Source: Gnetum montanum (taxonomy: Eukaryota; Streptophyta; Gnetopsida; Gnetales; Gnetaceae). From it: a DNA stretch of 64,000 nt. The stretch is from positions 532-64,531 of the forward strand of contig MNCI01002859.1 in the NCBI GenBank assembly GCA_015680685.1, given 5' to 3'. The notes beneath the pieces were generated by a model. The model did not search any database and was not told the DNA's origin. It was given only the letters and a program-made list of their open reading frames with translations. Shown here one piece after another: positions 48,725 through 61,879 of this stretch (within the stretch, counting starts at the first letter, position 1; every line of letters starts with the position of its first letter). A program made the position numbers and the translations under genes.

Positions 48725-50165
48725 TTGGGATTTGGAGGATGAATCCCTTGATGAAAATTCTCAAAGTTTGTCCTGATGAAAAAAAATTAAAATTTCCAAA
48801 AGTTGTGGTTTAACAACACAAGTTGTGGTCTTTCACCATGGGTAGATCATAGGTCATGCTCTTATATCTTAAAAAATAAAAGAAATCTTGGTTCTTGAGG
48901 ATACTATGACTGTAGCACAAAGATATCATGAGTTATGATCCAATACAATGGTTAAGAACTTTGAATTTTTAAATACTACAAATCATGGTATGTCCACCAT
49001 GGTTCATGATGAATTTACCATAAATGAGATCTATATCTTTAGGTGACCATGAATCATTGTTGATAATTTAGAGCAACCACGAGTTGTGGTTGACACCACA
49101 AGTTAACCACAAGTCATGGTCTTTAAGAAATTAATTTTAGCAATACCACAAGACATGGTGAACTCATGGTCTTTGCCCTTTGATTACTTCATGATTTCTT
49201 GAATTTTTCTTTCTTGTGAGTGCTTCATGATTGAATTTTTATTCTAACTATTGTTTATTTTCCTTCATGTATTATATGCCTCTTTGTTTCTTTAATATCA
49301 ATTTACTCTTCTTAACTTTTTAAATCATTTGACTTTTCTAGGATTTTCAATTGTGCCCTTCGTATCTTGATATTTTAGTTGAAGATATTGCCACATTTAT
49401 TTATTTTTCTTCATGCTTAAAATTAACTCTCTAATTTTATCAATAACTAAATTGCAAATGATGTATCTTGTTAATCCTTCTTTAATGGACTTTTGGAAAA
49501 TTTTTCTTCAAATTCTTGTTCATGGCTTTTGATATGTCATTTCCTTTGTTCATAATGTTCTAGAGATCATTGTGATACAATAATCCTTCAATTAACATTA
49601 ACCATAATTTTAAGATTTAAGTATTATTATAAATAATGTAACATCTTGGAAAACTTTTGTTTTGATCTCTCATGGTTTTAACCTTTGCTCCAATACCAAT
49701 TGTTGGAATTTGGAGAATGGATTCCTTAAAGAAAATTCTTAAATTCTATTGAAAATGATAAAAATAATTAAATTTTTATTTACCACAAATGGTAGTATTT
49801 CATCATGAATGGACCATAGGTTGTCATCTTATACCATAAGATGACCATGGATTGTGGTCTTCAAAAATCAATGGAATTTTGGTTACTAAAGATACCACAA
49901 ATATACCATGAAGATACCATGAGATATAATCACATACAATTCTCAAAAAATTTAAATTTTTGGATACCACAAGTTATGAGATATTCACCTTTATCTTAAA
50001 TGTAATCTATATCACAAGGTGACCATGGGTGGTTGTTAATAACTTGGAGCAACCACAAGGCAACCATGAGTCATGGTTGATACCATAAGCTAATCATAGG
50101 TTGTGATCTTTCAAAAACTGATTTCTATTATACCATAGGTCATGGTGAGCTCATAGTTAATAGAC
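48725..50165. repeat. Diverged repeat pair rich in ACCACAAGTCATGGT motifs
   Basis: Copy A (about 48725-49160) and copy B (about 49705-50165) are offset by roughly 985 bases and align by eye over about 430 bases with many substitutions. Both are studded with imperfectly palindromic ACCAYRAGTYATGGT words, about 15 in total. No coding capacity is visible. Confidence 0.6.
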
Positions 50166-53100
50166 TTGTGACAACACAACCTAACCACGAGTCATGGTCA
50201 ATATCAAAATCTTGAATTGCTAAAGATTCTAAAGTTATATTTAAATAGAAATTTATTTGTTGGAGTTTCTTTGAGCTACTGAACAACCTATGATGAAGAA
50301 TTGGTTTGATTGATTTGATTTTTGTGGGGAAATTAATTGATCCTACTTAAATAATCTTTGATCTTCAAGGCATTATTCTCAACATAGTCTTTAATGAATT
50401 TATTAAAAATATTTTGATGATATTATTGATGATGAGAAAAATTGATAAACTATTGGTGTAGGGGGTGTTGCACCTTCATAGACCCCAATAGGACCTAATC
50501 CACAACTTCTAAGTAGATCTAGCTTAGAAAATAAGAAAAATATAATAAAATAGAGAAAATATTCCTTATATTAAGATAATTCTCAAAATACATATAAAAT
50601 ATAGCAAAAATGAGGAGGCAAGCTTAACTCACAATTCTCCCAAAGATCCTAGAGGCCACACTTATCCCCTCTCAATCCTTAATTGCTCACAATGGAGCCC
50701 AAGCTCAAGACAAGACACTTATAAGAGATTCTCCTAATATCTCTCAAGTGCTCTTCCTTGCCTCTCACTCAACTTCCTTGCACAAGACCTCTTCGTGTAC
50801 AAGCTTTCCTCCCTTAACTTTCACAAGCTTCGCTCCTAGTCATGGTCAAGGTTATTTGACCTTCGATGTTTGCACTTCAACACTTGGAACTTTGGCACTA
50901 ACAATGGTGAATTACATTAATATTTATAAGTAACCAAAAGGTAAAACCCCTAGAAACCTTTCCTCAACTGAACTTGAGGTTCTCCAGTTGTTTCCCAGGT
51001 CTTTTCATCTTCTTCTTGGCTATTTCCAGCTTGCTTTGGCTATTTCCATCTTGGTTCAATTGTTTCCCAAATTTGAATGGGCATTTTTAGAAGTTTCTCC
51101 ATGCACTTGTGTCATCTTTGGCTTTGTTGGAACATCTATTGTGACTATTGTGAAATCTTTGCTTTCAGGAGAGACATCTAATATTTTTGGTAGATTTCTA
51201 CTCTAGTCTTGAGACATCTACACTTTAGGTGAGACATTTTAGAAAATACATATATCTTTCTTGAGAGACATCTATTCTGTAGGTGCCAAAAATAAAAATG
51301 CTTGTTTTGATACTAAAAGACTTCAGATGCCTCCAAACAAGTCCCCATAGACCCTAGAACCTCCTAAACTCATCCAAATAAGCAAAATCTACCCCAAAAC
51401 ATGCCAAAACATCTAAGAATCATCATCCACAAAATCAACTCAAAAAGAAACCTAACACATAGGGTAGACAAGGGGATCAGAAGAGGTTTCCTTGCACCAA
51501 CTATTGATGAAATGATTGGTGACTATTAATTGTTGTTCAACAATGATGATGAATGAAAATTTGTGAAGTAATTATAATTCATGAGATGATGACAATTATG
51601 ATGAATTAAAAAACGTTTGTAATACATGAAATGTTATTGTTGTAGCATCTCATACAATCATATTTTACCCACATATTTATAGTTAAATGATATTACCATA
51701 ATGGTATATGATGAGACAAACATATTTTCATGGAAATTGGACTAGAAATTGAATGGACATGAGATATTGGGATCTTTATTTAATTACATGTACCCATTAA
51801 ACTTTTTGTAAAAGTATAATAAATGAAATTTTATATCTTTTCCTCTATAATAGAAGAATTTAAATATAATTTAGATGGATTTAGTTCATATTTTACAAAA
51901 ATGATAATTTTTCTTCACTTGATCTTTGATCTTGAACTTTAACTTCCCTTTAAATTTGATTTGTGTCTTTTTTCTCCACCCTTCTACTTGACTTTGTTAC
52001 TCTTCAATATATAAATATGGTCTTCTATCACTTGAAATTTGGCTTATTCACATTATTTATTTGTTTTATTTCAAGACCATAACATGGACATGTAGAATGA
52101 GGGAAGTATGAGTGTTAAAAGTACATGCTAGAACTAACAGTTCCATCAACTATAAGGCTCAAAAATTTATTAGTTATACCTTGTTTTGATTCAAGAACTA
52201 AGGCCAAACTCTAACATAAATTTCAAACCTCATTATACATATTGTTTTTTTTTTTTGTATTATATCTACTTTTTTAAAATATGATCCTATGTATAAGATA
52301 TCAGCTATCACTAAACAAATAAAGAATTCTTTATTTTCTAAGAAGGGAAACCTTGAACCCATTTTCACACATTGGTTTTTCATATGGTATATTATTATCA
52401 TTTCTTTACGTTTTTCAATTACCATCATCACACATAGATCTATTAAATTTTTCTTCATTTATTATTTCTTATCATTTCTAGATTGTCTATATTCAATTGG
52501 TAAGGTATGCATCTTCATTTTATTATCATCGATCTATTAAGGATAGCACCACTCTTATGATCATTTATGATCATGAGTTAAACATTAAATATTTAAATCA
52601 TGGAGGTATTATTTGTGAGATTATATAAGAATAATTTTGCAGCAACAAAGGAAGATCTCTTTCATACTAGATGCAAATAACTTCACCCAAGGTCCAAGCT
52701 CTAAGCACAACCTCTTTAGGAAAAGACTATTCTACTAGGTCTCTATTGCATAAGAGAGGGAGGACTTTGAGGATTCCACTAAGCTTCCTTGCTAAAGCTA
52801 TTATGCTATAATATAATGAAATATGTTATTGACCATCTCATAGATTCTATCATTAGGGAAGTCAAATTTTAAATTGTCAAACATTATTTTTTTAGGCTAA
52901 TAGTCAACTATCACCTTATTTTCTAATGCATATAAAGAAATTATTGAACCCTAGGATTCTCTCAACTATAAGTCTAACTTAACCATGTCACACATCTCTT
53001 ATTCCTTAATTGATAGCAAATTTTCTTTAGTCAAAGGCTTATCACCTAAGAGGATTTTGTAACAAGCTCAAGGTTTCTTCCAACATTTCCATTTAGATTA

Positions 53101-53653
53101 TCCTAGTAATGACACTCAACCAAAGATTTAGCTAGATAAGAGACTAAGATATGGCCTCTTTTAATGCAAATTATGAAAGTGTTTAGAACATGTTTGAACA
53201 TACCATATTGTAGGAACATGTCATGGATGTCTTCAAGCTGTACTTAATGAATAAAGTCCATATCCTCCTACATGCAGACACAATTCTGAACTACAACACA
53301 TCAAAAGCATTTGAGGGTACAATCATCAATGGAGATCAACTTCATTAGCATGCTAAGTAGCTATATTGTCATGACCCAAAATTTTACTGAAGATAATCTA
53401 CAATTAAACTACAAATAACTTAATAGTGGGGCATGTTATGTCACAATGCTTATAACTTAAGAAAAGAAATCCCCATAATCATTATAAAACTTAAAACAAA
53501 GTGCATGGTAAAATCAGAAATTTACATTGACGTGCTTAAACTTCAATTTTGATAACCATACACTAAAGCCAATTAATTTTCATAATCATGAAAAAACCAT
53601 AACCTCAAGAAGAGCTTATAATATTCATCAATACATAAGTTGAAGTACATTAT
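50166..53653. other. Unassigned AT-rich sequence
   Basis: No supported gene. At 50970-51240 there are repeated GGCTATTTCCA and GAGACATCTA words. A T-rich run lies at 52240-52260. Sequence near 52880-53400 could be old retroelement coding remnants, but no motif could be read. Confidence 0.45.
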
Positions 53654-54510
53654 TGATGAGTGGAGAGGTACCCCTACACTCAACCATATGAATACGAGTG
53701 TTTCATGCATGATCCGGTTGAACTCTACAAATGGGCTAATTGTGGTATCTAGATAGTTACTTGTTGATCGCAGTCTGCTATCCTCCCACCTAGACTAGTA
53801 TTTGCTTTATCATGTATGGTTTAGTCCAGAGTGAGGTGTATGATGTGTTTATAAACTAATGCTACTCCTAGAGACAATGGAAAATAATCTTTAATTAAGC
53901 TAGGAGGAAAGGGGAGAGATAGTTAAACTAATAGGAGATAGGGAGAGAGAATATAAGCTAACTTAAGTGCGATGAGTATCCATTCCTTAATCATCCATAC
54001 ACATCTCGGACCACATGCACGACTACCATTGGGATTACTAAGCACATGGCCCAAGTACGCTATTGGGATACCAAGTAGTCACATGTAGATGCTCGTGATT
54101 AAGTCGTATTCATTCCACATTTAATAACAATAAATAACAATAAAAATTAAATAATTAAAGTAAGTGAATGCTGCAATGATGAAGTAATCTCAATCTTAGT
54201 TTTGATCATGTGCATGTCCAAGTACATCACACTCGAATAAAGGATTTCGTACAATTACAATCATCACATTGCAGGCATTGACTGGGAGAAAGGGTTGAAA
54301 AGGACTAAAAATGAAAACTAAAAGACTAATCTAACTTTCCTATCTTTCTACTCTTTAATCCGTGTGCCTACATGTGTTTTTATAGGCCCACATAGGAGTC
54401 ACAATATCATGTACCCGATATCGTTACTTAGGTCACAATATCGTGCACCCAAAAATGTAGATTCGATATTGGGGGTCTGATATTAGAGGCCAATGAATCA
54501 CAATTCATCA
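53654..54510 (-). repeat. B2 3' LTR
   Basis: An 857-bp LTR, TGATGAGTGG to TTCATCA. The next bases (TACCCCCATGG) complement a GGGGGTA polypurine end. The internal CAATATCRTGYACCCGATATCG strings at 54400-54490 recur in the B2 spacer at 58030-58085. It matches 61384-61633 where that copy is present. Confidence 0.85.
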
Positions 54511-54684
54511 TACCCCCATGGTTGAATGAAAAATTGTCCTTGAGTCAAAAAAATGAGAACAAGCCCCATCAATTACATAGTGGATAGGTATGGGATTATT
54601 GACTAACGAGAAATTATTCATGTCGCAGTTGAGAACTCAATAGAACAAAATTGGGACATAACACAAAATTACAAAATTACAAAA

Positions 54685-57515
54685 TTACAAAATTGCAAAA
54701 TTGTAAACTTTATTTGGCTCATGTGGTTCTGGGTGGCAGTGGCTCCTCCATGGATTGCTTCCCCTTTTCTTATGTTTAGGTTTTGGAATTTGATGACTTT
54801 GAAGTATTGCCTGGAGCTTTTCCTCTTTCGTTTAGGGATCTTATGTCATCCATGTTGATGCTCCAATGTTTGATGGAGTTGGCATCTTCCATGGACATGG
54901 TAGTTGTGGGAACATTTTATTTGCTTTAACGTACCAGGTCACAAACAACCGTTGTTCCTCCTCATAGGCTCTGGCTTTATCCTTGTACTCTTGAAAATCT
55001 GTAAGTTGTCAAGCCAAGTCTACTATGACATCTCTCTGGCCTTGGTAGTTGGTCTTAAACACCTCTAGTTTAGAATTTGGGACTTCTAGCTTCTGCAACA
55101 TTTTCTTGTGTTCTACAAATTCTGCTTCGTATTTGGTGTAGGTGGAAGCTACCTACTTCTCGAGCTCTATTCTCAAGTGTCCTGCTGTCAACATGGCTAG
55201 ATTGACATATTCCAAGTTTGCTAATTCCATGTACTATGTGAGGTCTTGAATTTGTAGGTCCCAACTTTTAAGTTCCACCTAGTGGACAAATGCATATGTT
55301 TCCAATATGGCCTGCCAATTAGTGTGTTGAGCACTGAAAGTGTTGATGTGGGCCTTATCCATATGGATCTCCTTTTTGATGAATTTCTTGTACATTCCCA
55401 CCTAGTATCTAAACTACTCCTTTAATTTCTCATGTTGATTGGCCTCGTTTTGCCATGCACATATTTCAATGGCCGTCTTCTAACAGATTGCGCGTACCTC
55501 CTCTATTGAGAGGGTTCAATTCTCTCTGGCCAAAAGGGTCATGTCTTGGTTGACCCTAACCAACTATTCTCGTAACTACTGAAATTTTCCTTGAGAACAT
55601 TCTTTTATTTTTCCATAGTGTTCAATTGAAGGTTTTCAATAGCAAGCTATTTATTCTCTTCTTGTAAGGCTCTGAGTGCCTTGGTGTGTGCATAGGTTTG
55701 TGCTTGTGCCCTGGAGGCATCCCAATCAACCTTCTCTTTCTACTCTACCATTCTTTTATTGTCCAACAATAGTTTATTAAGTTACTCTATCTTGAAAGTG
55801 TCTACCTAGTCCATGGGAATGAATCAAGATGGGTCTCACTATGCAGCTTGCAGGGTGATGAGCCTCTCCTGGAGTTTTGCCAACTCCATTTCTATGTGCC
55901 TGGCCCTGATCTCTGCCATGACTAGCTTTCCTTTGGTAGAGATGAGGTTTGATTGTGCTACAATGACATCTTGTAGAATGTCAAACAAGGACATCATTAC
56001 TTTTCCTATTTTCAACAATCAATCAAGGACATCCTCATGCTCTGTAGGAGTCATCAAGGGACCAACCAAAGTTTGAACATCTTGTGTTCCTATGAAATCT
56101 ACTGGTGGCACAACTGAGACATTGAAAGATTCTTTGATGTGGTCTACAACCACTTCTATGGCTCTCGCTGCATCCTAATGCTCCATGACCATCACTGTGG
56201 CCCCTTCACCTATTTCCAATTGCACTTGGAAAGACGTAGCATTCCCTAAAATTTTTTGTAACCAATGAGTCTCCCCTCCTCCTGTTTGGATGGACACTTC
56301 ACCCTATGCATAATCGATAGAAAATAAGGGCTATACAGTGTCATCAATGATACAAAATAGATTAGCATCATTACAACTTCCCCAACTGATCGTCTCAGTG
56401 ATGGCCCTGAGGTGGCTCATCAACGGTCAGTAATCCTGTAGTGGTGGTGGTGGTTGATATCGTTGGCTCATGCTAGGCCCTACTTCTTGTTGTCAACTAA
56501 GCCTTGTGCTTCAAATTTGGTTAGGCCCTACAATTTGAGTTACAGTAAGCCCCACCATCTGTTCTTGCTCTTGCTCTGGCTCCAGTGTCTCACTAGCACT
56601 TTTTCTTGGAGCTAGTGGCTTCAGAAATTCAGCAAATGAAACATTTTGGGCTCTTTTGGGGACATCATTGGTGTACCCCAGAATTCCAGCATGCTTGCAT
56701 AGCTTCCTTATGAGACAAGGGAAGGGCAATGTGAAATTCCTTGTCTTGCGTTCTTCGAATAGCCTCAAGATCTCCATGAGATATAGATAAGGAAGGTTAG
56801 CATCAACCTTGCCCATCAATATCACACTTCCTCTTGCCACATATGTTGAAATCCCATTTAATCCTCTTGTGGGGAATATGTCATAAGTACTAATCTTGAA
56901 GTATATCCTTTCCTCCAACATTAACTCTTCATATGTCTTATCTTCTCTATCGTACGTCCTCTTGAACCAAGGCTTACGCGCATCCGCATCTGAGCAAGTG
57001 GGCAGGTGAGCAACTTTTGACTCTGAATTCAGAAGGTTTAACACTTCCATGATGGCCTTGTTGGAAAAATATATAGACACATCACCAATGTCAATTGTGG
57101 TTCCTTCTTCCTTATTGTGCCAAAATTGGTACATTTGTCTTAAGTACTAGGCACCACTATCAGAGAGGATAGGTCATAATGAGGACCCTTTGAGTTCTTC
57201 CCTAACCACCTTAGGAGCGAATTCCATAAAAGGTCTAAAGTTCAATTACACAATTATTTCAGCCAACGTGGACTTTTCATAGATGGTCTGAACACACTTT
57301 GGGGACAATGTGAGGTGTTGTCCCTATTTAGGTGCTGCTGTAGCTCCTCCTTCTGCCTATCCCAATTATATAGTAGCAAGAGTCTCTTGATGGATACTAA
57401 ATGATTTCACCTCCTGCTCTTCATGTTGTTTGATAGATGCCTATCCTCTATCCCTCCTGGGTCTCTTAGACACACCTTGAGAGGGTCCTTCTTATTGTCC
57501 ATGCTTTGGGACCAT
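54685..57515 (-). pseudogene. Extra ORF of B2 (plant-transposon-type domain plus coiled coil)
   Basis: It starts at minus-strand ATG 57515 (MVPKHGQ). Residues about 128-334 form the longest open piece, 57134-56511. It includes FKISTYDIFPTRGLNGISTY, ILMGKVDANLPYLYL and PFPCLIRKLCKHAGILGYTNDV and resembles the putative plant transposon protein domain. The rest is Gln/Glu/Lys-rich: LALRALQEEN-like and EYVNLAMLTAGHLRIELEK segments suggest a long coiled coil shared with B1 and B3. From 57515 to about 55560 the frame has no indel, only TAG/TAA/TGA codons one transition from Gln, Arg or Trp; a frame change lies further on. Retention in two pol-less copies suggests a role in mobilisation or packaging (inference). 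Confidence 0.75.
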
Positions 57516-59250
57516 TTGATATCACACAGGGCTAGTCATTAGTAAGGTTGCTTATCAAAGTTAAGTTATACCTTACTTCTTGCCTTAATGAATTTGTTTC
57601 TTGTTCTGTGTGATTTAAAGTTAAGAAATTTTTTTTGTGAAAATCTCCCCAAAAGGTTTTAATGTTTGACCCATTTTGACTAGATGGCTTCATAATTTAA
57701 GTTCTCGGTAAAAGTGAGGAGATGAAATTGTTTTTGGCACATGTTTACCATTTTGCATAATCAATTACCCTTGATAGTGTCCTTTGAGAAATGGAAAATT
57801 TTGAAAAATTTATGCATAATTCAAAGTGTACCCCTCCCCCATTACTAAGCTAAACAGTCCAAGTTCTAGTAGGTTTAAATAGAATGAAAATCGGAGTGCT
57901 AGTGAGCGAGTTATGGCTGTTGGAACAAGAGATGTGCAATCGCAAGTTGTAGAAGAAAATTTGAAAAACTCCCCCATGTGAGTAGTTGCAAATGATGTTG
58001 ATGTTTGCTAGGGGGTCCATATTTATAGTTTTTGAGGATGCGATATCGTGTACCCGATAGCAGGGACCTAATATCGTGGCCAACCTGATATTGCAACCTA
58101 TCAAAAATAGGGTACTTGGAAAAAATTGATTAATTTTGGAAATTCTACATTATAAATAGAGGACTTTAATTCAATGTAAGGGGTCCAGGGTAAGAATGAT
58201 CAGGCCAGAAGGCATAAAAAGAATAGTGGTGTAAAATCTGGCAGTGATAATCATGAAGAGTATGAGGAAAAAGGACATGTGTTTGTACATAGGAATGTTT
58301 GAATGGGTAGGATGATAAGGGAAAGAAGAATGGTATAATACAATACTCAGAGGGTATAAAATGATGTGAGGGTAATGTGTTATGAGTGAAAATTACAAAA
58401 GCCAAGCAAGTGGATCCTCCCCAAAGCAGGTTCCAACCTATAATTCCTGTATAGAACCACATCTTAAAATGTCCGTAGGAACTAAAACTGTTAAATGTAA
58501 TCCACACCATTTCCACAAAACACACACATGTAGATACCACCGTGATGAAGTATGAAATCAATGCTACATAAATCACGAATCCCAATTACATGAACAACAA
58601 GGTGAGGTGAATTATAGAAGGGATTGTAGAGATTGGGACATGAGGTAGCTGACCCAAGGCACAATGAATCCTCAGTGTAAGGCATGATTAATGTGTCATT
58701 GACCATTCACTCCAAAATCAAGACCAAGTCCATTCTTTTGATCAGTGACATCGCATTGTTTCTTCCCAATGATAGGCAACCATAAGAGAATTGTGATGGC
58801 AAGNTCTTGCCATCACAATTCTCTTATGGTTGCCTATCATTGGGAAGAAACAATGCGATGTCACTGATCAAAAGAATGGACTTGGTCTTGATTTTGGAGT
58901 GAATGGTCAATGACACATTAATCATGCCTTACACTGAGGATTCATTGTGCCTTGGGTCAGCTACCTCATGTCCCAATCTCTACAATCCCTTCTATAATTC
59001 ACCTCACCTTGTTGTTCATGTAATTGGGATTCGTGNAGGTGGATGTGATGTTGTGGGCTCACTATTCAAATAATTAGTCACCTAAGACTCGATAGCATAG
59101 AACAACACCTCAACCAATGGGTCACATGAGTGCCTTATTCATAAATGAGATTACTCATAAAAAAGAAAAAACAAAAAGATAAAATAATAATTTGAAAGAT
59201 GAAAAGCTAGAAAACAAACAATTGTAAAATTAAAGAAAATGAAAAACATT
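57516..59250 (-). other. B2 spacer upstream of the extra ORF
   Basis: Non-coding. CGATATCGTGTACCCGATAG at about 58041-58060, with ATATTTATAG just before it, mirrors the B2 LTR. In B1 the corresponding spacer mirrors the B1 LTR instead. An inverted duplication lies at 58574-59035. Confidence 0.55.
58574..59035. repeat. 230-bp inverted duplication centred on an N
   Basis: The arms 58574-58803 and 58805-59035 are reverse complements with no visible difference. They are separated only by N at 58804, and a second N stands at 59036. Perfect identity in an old decayed element points to a scaffolding or gap-closing error rather than a biological palindrome. Confidence 0.85.
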
Positions 59251-61239
59251 TATTAATTTTGCTTATTAGAATGGAGGATATCCCTCATAACTAATCGGTT
59301 GAGTATGAACAGAATTAATAAATGGAAGGTTGGGATCCTTGCATGTTGGAAATTTTGGGACCTGGTCATACTTACGCCATTGGGGTTCACACACTTGATT
59401 AGGGTTGACATAGTGGGGCAAGTTATAAGATGTGGTTGATTTATAAGGAGTTGACCCCCTATGGTACTTGTGACTATAAGATGGTATGCAAGGATCAACA
59501 TGTCTCCCCATGTGGCTATATTCATTGGGCCACATGATTGTTGGATTACTGAGTAGTGGCCCTGATAAAGTAACATGAGGCATTAGGTTCAAAGAGGAAG
59601 ATGCACCATAGTGTTGGACTTGTGCTAAGCTGGGGGATGTAGTGATTTCTGAACTCTGGTGTCCATTTCTATGGTCACATCTAAAGTAGGGATGCCTATG
59701 ATGTTGTGGAGGATTTCCACTATTGTTAATAGTAGAAGCACAAGTTACGTTCCTAGGTTGATGCTAAGGTGAAAATCCTTCAGGCACAATTGGTGGAAAT
59801 GTAGAAGGAGGTGAAGGATGAGAATTTTGAAATTGAGGAGAAGTGTAATGTACACCAAATGGTGGTCCTATTGGAGAGGATATGGGTTGGTAGTATTGAG
59901 GAGAATAATAATAATGTGGTGAGGTAGAAGATATTGACCTAGTTGGGGAAACAAGATGTTAAACTTGATAATCACTTAGGTTTAGATGATATGAAGGGTG
60001 TAACCAGTTTGGGGATGGCCTCCCCCATGACTGGGATTGTTGCCACTATGATCGAACACAATATCTTTGTATGAACTCTGGGTGTAACACTCTTTCCCAA
60101 TGCTCATGTAAATGTGACAAGATTGGACATTGGCCCTTGGGGTGATCATATAGGCAAATGTTACATTGATACATATGATTGACAATTAAGTTCTTATTCT
60201 ATTCAACCCTTCTTTCTGATCGTTTAAAGGTGTTTTTTCTTGTTTCTTGGGTTGTCATAACTCTACCTTTAATAGCGTTGGCATATTCTCCACATTTTTC
60301 ATGTGTACATTCCATCATTCTATTGATCTTTGCCTCAACTTCATCCAATGATTGTAGTACTGGCAAAGATGGCTCCACCTCCTTGCGGTGAGTTGATTTT
60401 TCATTTTCATAATCATGGGCCCTTGTTGATTTTTGGGCCTATTGAGATTTTTCAACATTCTTCCATTTAGCCATTTCTCCTTCTTCTTTTGCTACCCACT
60501 TAATAAGCTCTTGGAATTGATGGGTTTATAGTTTATATAGTTAACCTTAGGCATACATCCCTAGGATCTCCCTTGTTTCATTACGGAGCCCATTTATGAT
60601 ATGGTACATTAGCCTTTCCTCGGAGAACCCATGGCCTAGGCAGTTGTTTAATAGTGCATAATATCTTTCTAAGGCCATGTCCAAGGGTTCATGTTGTGCT
60701 TGTTTCCACTCTTGGATTTGTCTCCTCAAGGCTGACACTCTTGCATCAGTTTGATATCTTTCGTTGAAGAGTTCTACCATTGTTGGCCAACGTCTAATTG
60801 ATTTTGGTTTTAACGATTTGTGCCACACATTGATTGGCCAATGACTATCATAGGAAAGAGCTTAAGTTTTTGCCATCCATTATAAATATTTCTCCATACA
60901 TAGGCATCATGGAAGGCTTCTAAATGATGTTGCAGATCTAAATCATAGCCTCCTGAAAACTTGGGAAAGTTGTTTAAGTCAAGCCTACAATGCCTACAGG
61001 ATATTCGAACAACCTCTTGTATTTCCATTAAGCTTGTAGTGGCTAGTATGGATTCATTGTCACTAGGTATGTTATGCATTCATGAGTTAGGATGATATTG
61101 TCTTCGTTTATGTTCATAGGAAACCCCTACATCAGATTGGGTACTCCAAACTTCATCTTCATCATTATATAATTCATTGGTTCTCCAATGAATTGCCTTA
61201 CTAGTTGTTGCGTTGTCATAGTCTTGTGAGAGAGACATG
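59250..61239 (-). pseudogene. gag: B2 gag pseudogene
   Basis: The start at ATG 61239 (MSLSQDYDN) lies about 140 bases after the primer-binding site. Capsid: about 60550-60980, with FPKFSGGYDLDLQHHLEAFH, YVWRNIYNGWQKLKLFP, RWPTMVELFNERYQ and EPLDMALERYYALLNNCLG, a Retrotrans_gag-type helical domain. Toward 59260 the chain becomes Pro/Tyr/His-rich (YSHKYHRGSTPYKS). Frames change at several places, one at about 61200, in addition to stops. B1 gag is homologous. Confidence 0.8.
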
Positions 61240-61364
61240 GTTGTAAATTTATGTGTGATTTAATTGCAATTATTATTATTATTATTATTATGCTGAAAGA
61301 TATATCATTAATACTTTCTTATAGCAATCTTGTATGATGTAACTAATCTAAATAACTAGCACCG

Positions 61365-61382
61365 TCCCCGGCAACAATGCCA
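61365..61382 (-). promoter_or_regulatory. B2 primer-binding site
   Basis: The minus strand reads TGGCATTGTTGCCGGGGA one base inside the 5' LTR end. It is close to the TGGCGCCGTTGCCGGGGA site common in plant Ty3/Gypsy elements. Confidence 0.85.
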
Positions 61383-61383
61383 A

Positions 61384-61633
61384 TGATGAGTGGCGAGGTA
61401 CCTATATACTCAACCATACGAATACAAGTGTTTCACGCATGATCCAGTCAAACTTTGCATATGGGCTAGTTTTGGTATCTAGATAGATACTCAGTAATCA
61501 TACTCCACTGGCTTCCCACCTAGACTAGTATTTTCTTTATCACGTATGGTTTAGTCTAGAGTGAGGTGTATGATCTGTTCCTAAACTAATGTTGCTCCTA
61601 GAGACAATTGAAAATAATCTTTAATTAAGCTAG
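61384..61633 (-). repeat. B2 5' LTR, inner part
   Basis: 250 bases match the start of 53654-54510 and stop abruptly after AATTAAGCTAG, where T3 begins. The 3' copy continues AGGAGGAAAGG at that point, which proves the insertion. Confidence 0.88.
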
Positions 61634-61879
61634 TAAAACACCACAAAAAAATTTTGGCTAACACTTGTAGACAGAAATTAAGCTAAGTCATGTTGGTCCT
61701 CAGCATGACCAAGCTCGAAAGCCTCAAAAATAGCATCAAAAGAACTCAAAGCAAGAAAGTAAAAGTTCCTTGGGATCCATAGAAGACTACGATGACATCT
61801 GGCATCAAACTTGGCAAATCTTAAGCTCAAAATACTTGGTTTTCACTAAGTATGCATCCTGCACGGTAGCCTACACATG

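Larger units (their letters stand above)
53654..61633 (-). mobile_element. B2: family-B element lacking pol, its 5' LTR split by T3
   Basis: On the minus strand: 5' LTR (from 61633 down to 61384, the rest beyond T3), primer-binding site, gag, spacer, extra ORF, polypurine tract and 3' LTR (54510-53654). No RT, RNase H or integrase is present, so it is a deletion derivative of a B1-like parent. Its target duplication cannot be checked because the other end lies outside the window. Confidence 0.88.
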
